This document shows, one piece after another, positions 8,782 through 12,613 of a stretch of DNA of 12,613 nt. Location of the stretch: positions 1-12,613 of the forward strand of contig CAMLHT010000104.1 of NCBI GenBank assembly GCA_946479895.1, read 5' to 3'. The DNA comes from an uncultured Gemmatimonadota bacterium. GTDB taxonomy: Bacteria; Gemmatimonadota; Gemmatimonadetes; Gemmatimonadales; Gemmatimonadaceae. Each line of letters starts with the position of its first letter. Within the stretch, counting starts at the first letter, position 1. The position numbers and the translations under genes were made by a program. Below the pieces are notes generated by a model. It made no database searches and was not told where the DNA came from. It worked only from the letters and a program-made list of their open reading frames with translations.

Positions 8782-11232
8782 TTAGAAGAGCTGACCGAAC
8801 TTGAAATGTACCTGCCACTTGGGCGCCTTTCTGCCGTTCGCATCCCGGCGGTCGAACCCGTACCCGAGGTCCACGCCCAGGGGGCCCAGCGGAGTGACGA
8901 CCGCCCCACCGAATCCGGCACCGCGGAAGACCCGGGTGGGGTCGAACTCGGTCGGCTTGTTCCAGATGTTGCCGACGTCGTAGAAGAGGTTCAGCTGGAG
9001 CTGCGGCGACACCCGCAGGCCGAGCTCCGCCGAGCTTGTGTAGAACGCGTTGCCGAACGATTCGCGCTGCGCGCGGTCCGTCCCCGTCCCCGGGTTGAAG
9101 CCGAAGGGCGTCACCGAGAACTCGTCGTACCCGCGAAGCTGCTCGCCATACTGCGTTCCGCCGAGGGTGAACGACTGGGACACGAAGAACGGTCCCGGAT
9201 CACCGAACACCGCTCCGCCCTTCACGGTCAGCGAGAGCGTCAGGCGCATGGGGTCCGATCCGAGCGTGTTGCCCCCGAACTGCGCAACCGTCGCCGTGGA
9301 CTTCACGCTGCCGAGCGCCTTCTGGAACGCCGAGGTGCCGCCGAGCGGACCGCCATTGAACTGGAAGGACAGCGACTGGCGGACGCCGGCGAACGGGAAA
9401 GGCGCGCCGATCTGTGTGTCGTGCTCCAGCGACGTGCCGAGGGTCGAGAGGAAGCAGTTGGGACAGTTGATCTGCGACACGAAGCCCGTGCTGCCGTACT
9501 TCACCTTCTGCGCGCCGTAGTCGACGAAGAAGCGGGTGTAGCGGCTGCTCGGAACCGGGAATCCGAAGCGGATGTTGCCGCCGGTCCGGGTGGTGCGACC
9601 CAGGTCCTGGATGATGTACCGCGACATGCTGTGGAACAGGCTCACCTGGCTCGAGATGCGAGTTCCCTTCAGCCGCGGGTCCGTGAGACTCAGGTTGAAG
9701 TCGTTGATGAACTGCCCGAACTGCCACTGGAACGACCCGCGCTTGCACATGCCGGTCGTCAGGAAGGGGAACTTCGAGGTGAAGCCCAGGTTCGGCTGGT
9801 CGAACCCGATGAACCCGCCAACGCCCGTGCCCTGGCCGACCGACGCGCCGAAGTTGATGTTGCCGGTGTGCTTCTCCTTCACGTTGAACGTGAGGTCGAG
9901 CAGCTGCTGGTCACCGGGCGTCGGCTTGTAATCCGGCGCGGGCAGCGGCGTCTCGAAGAAGTTCAGCGCGGCGATGTTCTGGTAGCTGCGAAGGAGCTTG
10001 TCCTGGCTGAAGACGTCGCCGGGAATGATGAAGAGCTGGTCGCGAATGCAGGACTCCGACGTGACGTCGTTGCCCTTGATGTCGATGCGGTTCACGATCG
10101 CCGGCGACCCCTCGACGATGTCCCACCGGAGGTTCACGGTCGGCACCGAATCGGCGCCGGCGAACGTGCGCTCGACCACCGGCTCGACGCGGGCATACAG
10201 GTAGCCTTCGCTCGCGTACGCGTTGTTCACCGACCGCGTCGCCTCGTCCCACACGCTCTGGCTGAACACCGTCTCGTCGTCCTTCGACCGCACGACCACA
10301 CCCTTCACGGTCGCCAGCAGGCCCTTCGACCGCTGGCCGAAGGGATAGAAGCGGGCGATCTCCTCCGCCGAGAATCGCTTGCCGCCGTTCACCTCGAAGT
10401 TGCCGATGTGGTACTGCGGCCCCTCGCTGATGCGGAGCCGGATCAGTGCCTTCCCGCGCTCGCGGTCCACTTCCATCGTGTCCTGGGTGACCTGGACGTC
10501 GATGTAGCCCCGCGACGAATACAGTGCCGGAATCCGGTCGGCGAGGTCGCCGGCGAACTTGTCGTCGTCGAACTCGCCCTTCCGCCACCAGAAGAACCCT
10601 TCCGGCTTGGTCTCCATCGCGCTGACGATGGTCTTGTCGGAGACCTTCTCGTTGCCGTCGACGAAGATGCCGGAGACGGCGAAGCGACGCCCTTCCTCGA
10701 CGCGGAAGACGAGCTTGGCCTCCCCGTTCGTCAGCGTGGTGTCGACGTGGACGCGGGCGAGGTAGTAGCCGTTCGCGGCGTACGTGGAGTCGATCTTCGA
10801 GACGGCGCGGACGACCTGCGCCGGATCGACCGGGCGGCCGACGATCAGATCGACCCGGTCGCGGATGGTGCCTTCGGAGAGCCGCTGGACTCCGGCGACG
10901 TCCACCGCCGAAAGCAGCGGGCGCTCCTTCAGGATGAACCGGAAGATCGCCTTGCCACCCTCGACCCGGCATTCCGTGTCGATGTTGGCCTCGAACAGGC
11001 CGGTGGCGAACAGGTTCTTCACGGCGCGCTGAATGGTCGCTGAGCTGACGGGCTGGCCGACCGGCAAACCGGCGTCCTCGCGCAGCACGCTGGGTGCGCG
11101 ACGAGTGGCGCCGACGAATTCGAGGCTATCCGGGGTCGCGCACGAAGGCGCCGGCGTTCCCTGGGCGGAAACGGCGGTCGCGGACAGCGCAAGAGCGGCC
11201 GCGGCAATGAGTTGGCAGGTGGGGCTGCGCAT
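8782..11232 (-). CDS. bamA: Outer membrane protein assembly factor BamA
   Basis: BamA is the essential Omp85-family core of the machine that inserts beta-barrel proteins into the outer membrane. The 816-residue protein has a signal peptide (1 to about 23, ending VSA before QG). POTRA-like segments follow at about 35-104, 105-179, 183-269, 272-375 and 377-454; these are my estimates from repeating beta-alpha-alpha-beta-beta patterns ending in EG/KE turns. The barrel runs from about 455 to 816. The conserved loop-6 motif appears as QLRGYDE (698-704), and GGFIGFDQPNLGF (472-484) lies in the early barrel. The C-terminal residue is Phe, the usual beta-signal end. The fourth POTRA appears longer than normal, and a CPNC pair (590-593) lies in a barrel loop or turn. 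The start at 11232 is fixed by the signal peptide and an in-frame stop at 11269-11271. No Shine-Dalgarno sequence is visible. Confidence 0.96.
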   Translation of the reverse strand: MRSPTCQLIAAAALALSATAVSAQGTPAPSCATPDSLEFVGATRRAPSVLREDAGLPVGQPVSSATIQRAVKNLFATGLFEANIDTECRVEGGKAIFRFILKERPLLSAVDVAGVQRLSEGTIRDRVDLIVGRPVDPAQVVRAVSKIDSTYAANGYYLARVHVDTTLTNGEAKLVFRVEEGRRFAVSGIFVDGNEKVSDKTIVSAMETKPEGFFWWRKGEFDDDKFAGDLADRIPALYSSRGYIDVQVTQDTMEVDRERGKALIRLRISEGPQYHIGNFEVNGGKRFSAEEIARFYPFGQRSKGLLATVKGVVVRSKDDETVFSQSVWDEATRSVNNAYASEGYLYARVEPVVERTFAGADSVPTVNLRWDIVEGSPAIVNRIDIKGNDVTSESCIRDQLFIIPGDVFSQDKLLRSYQNIAALNFFETPLPAPDYKPTPGDQQLLDLTFNVKEKHTGNINFGASVGQGTGVGGFIGFDQPNLGFTSKFPFLTTGMCKRGSFQWQFGQFINDFNLSLTDPRLKGTRISSQVSLFHSMSRYIIQDLGRTTRTGGNIRFGFPVPSSRYTRFFVDYGAQKVKYGSTGFVSQINCPNCFLSTLGTSLEHDTQIGAPFPFAGVRQSLSFQFNGGPLGGTSAFQKALGSVKSTATVAQFGGNTLGSDPMRLTLSLTVKGGAVFGDPGPFFVSQSFTLGGTQYGEQLRGYDEFSVTPFGFNPGTGTDRAQRESFGNAFYTSSAELGLRVSPQLQLNLFYDVGNIWNKPTEFDPTRVFRGAGFGGAVVTPLGPLGVDLGYGFDRRDANGRKAPKWQVHFKFGQLF

Positions 11233-11240
11233 TGGGATGG

Positions 11241-11246
11241 AATATA
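11241..11246 (-). promoter_or_regulatory. Possible -10 element upstream of bamA
   Basis: TATATT on the minus strand lies 8 bases before the bamA ATG, in the only AT-rich patch of an otherwise GC-rich gap. It matches the -10 consensus at five of six positions. At normal spacing, transcription would begin at or next to the ATG, giving a leaderless message, which would agree with the absence of a Shine-Dalgarno sequence. I see no convincing -35 element, and the spacer would overlap the hairpin arm. This is a weak, motif-only call. Confidence 0.3.
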
Positions 11247-11254
11247 TACGCCGA

Positions 11255-11286
11255 CCGGCCGGCAGAGTTCATTCTCCGCCGGCCGG
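11255..11286 (-). terminator. GC-rich hairpin between clpC and bamA, possible terminator or attenuator
   Basis: A 13-bp inverted repeat has arms at 11255-11267 and 11274-11286 around a 6-base loop. One pair is G-U in the minus-strand RNA, and wobble plus one further pair can extend the stem slightly. It begins 23 bases after the clpC stop and ends about 22 bases before the bamA start. There is no U-tract after the 3' arm, so it is not a classical intrinsic terminator. It could still end or attenuate clpC transcription, protect a 3' end, or act as a palindromic operator. Confidence 0.45.
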
Positions 11287-11309
11287 CCATGCGCTCCGAG
11301 GCGGCCGGG

Positions 11310-12613
<1,304 letters not shown>

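Noticed and set aside
8683..11043. A 786-codon open frame on the plus strand opposite bamA and the start of skp.
   Set aside because: Its translation is rich in Arg, Glu, Val and Asp with no recognisable domain, and the opposite strand encodes a complete BamA with clear motifs. Long antisense frames are expected in high-GC genes.

Overview
This window is almost wholly coding. All eleven genes I can support lie on the minus strand, so transcription runs from high to low coordinates. GC content is high (roughly two thirds by eye), which produces many long open frames on the opposite strand that are not genes. The content is that of a Gram-negative (diderm) bacterium that makes lipid A. The LpxC-FabZ fusion, the lipid A and Bam genes lying directly after clpC, and the style of the proteins suggest Gemmatimonadota or another deep, high-GC diderm lineage such as Acidobacteriota or Rokubacteria. 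That placement is an inference from gene content, not a measured phylogeny.

In transcription order: the C-terminal half of the AAA+ unfoldase ClpC (11310-12613, cut by the window edge); a 77-base gap holding a strong GC-rich hairpin and an AT-rich -10-like element; bamA (outer-membrane protein assembly); an ompH/skp-type periplasmic chaperone; lpxD; an lpxC-fabZ fusion; lpxA; a Gfo/Idh/MocA-family NAD(P)-dependent oxidoreductase; lpxB; a DUF374 lysophospholipid acyltransferase-like gene; lpxK; and a nearly complete glutamate dehydrogenase gene that runs off the left edge. From bamA to gdhA no gap exceeds about 13 bases. Most junctions are 4-base ATGA/GTGA overlaps, so this looks like one translationally coupled operon.

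The genes form an outer-membrane biogenesis unit. LpxA, LpxC and LpxD build UDP-diacylglucosamine, LpxB condenses it into the disaccharide, LpxK adds the 4'-phosphate, and the DUF374 protein is a candidate late acyltransferase. FabZ supplies the 3-hydroxyacyl/enoyl step of fatty acid synthesis from the same polypeptide as LpxC. BamA and Skp/OmpH handle the protein side of the same membrane. The UDP-diacylglucosamine hydrolase (LpxH/LpxI/LpxG) and Kdo transferase (WaaA) are not in the window and must be elsewhere or replaced.

The points most worth a second look are the Gfo/Idh oxidoreductase between lpxA and lpxB (a GnnA-like candidate with no GnnB partner here), the DUF374 gene as an LpxJ-like late acyltransferase, a compacted substrate loop in LpxK, and glutamate dehydrogenase joined to the end of the operon. 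I did not find a clearly undescribed system. Most of the window is a recognisable, conserved housekeeping cluster with some unusual variations.
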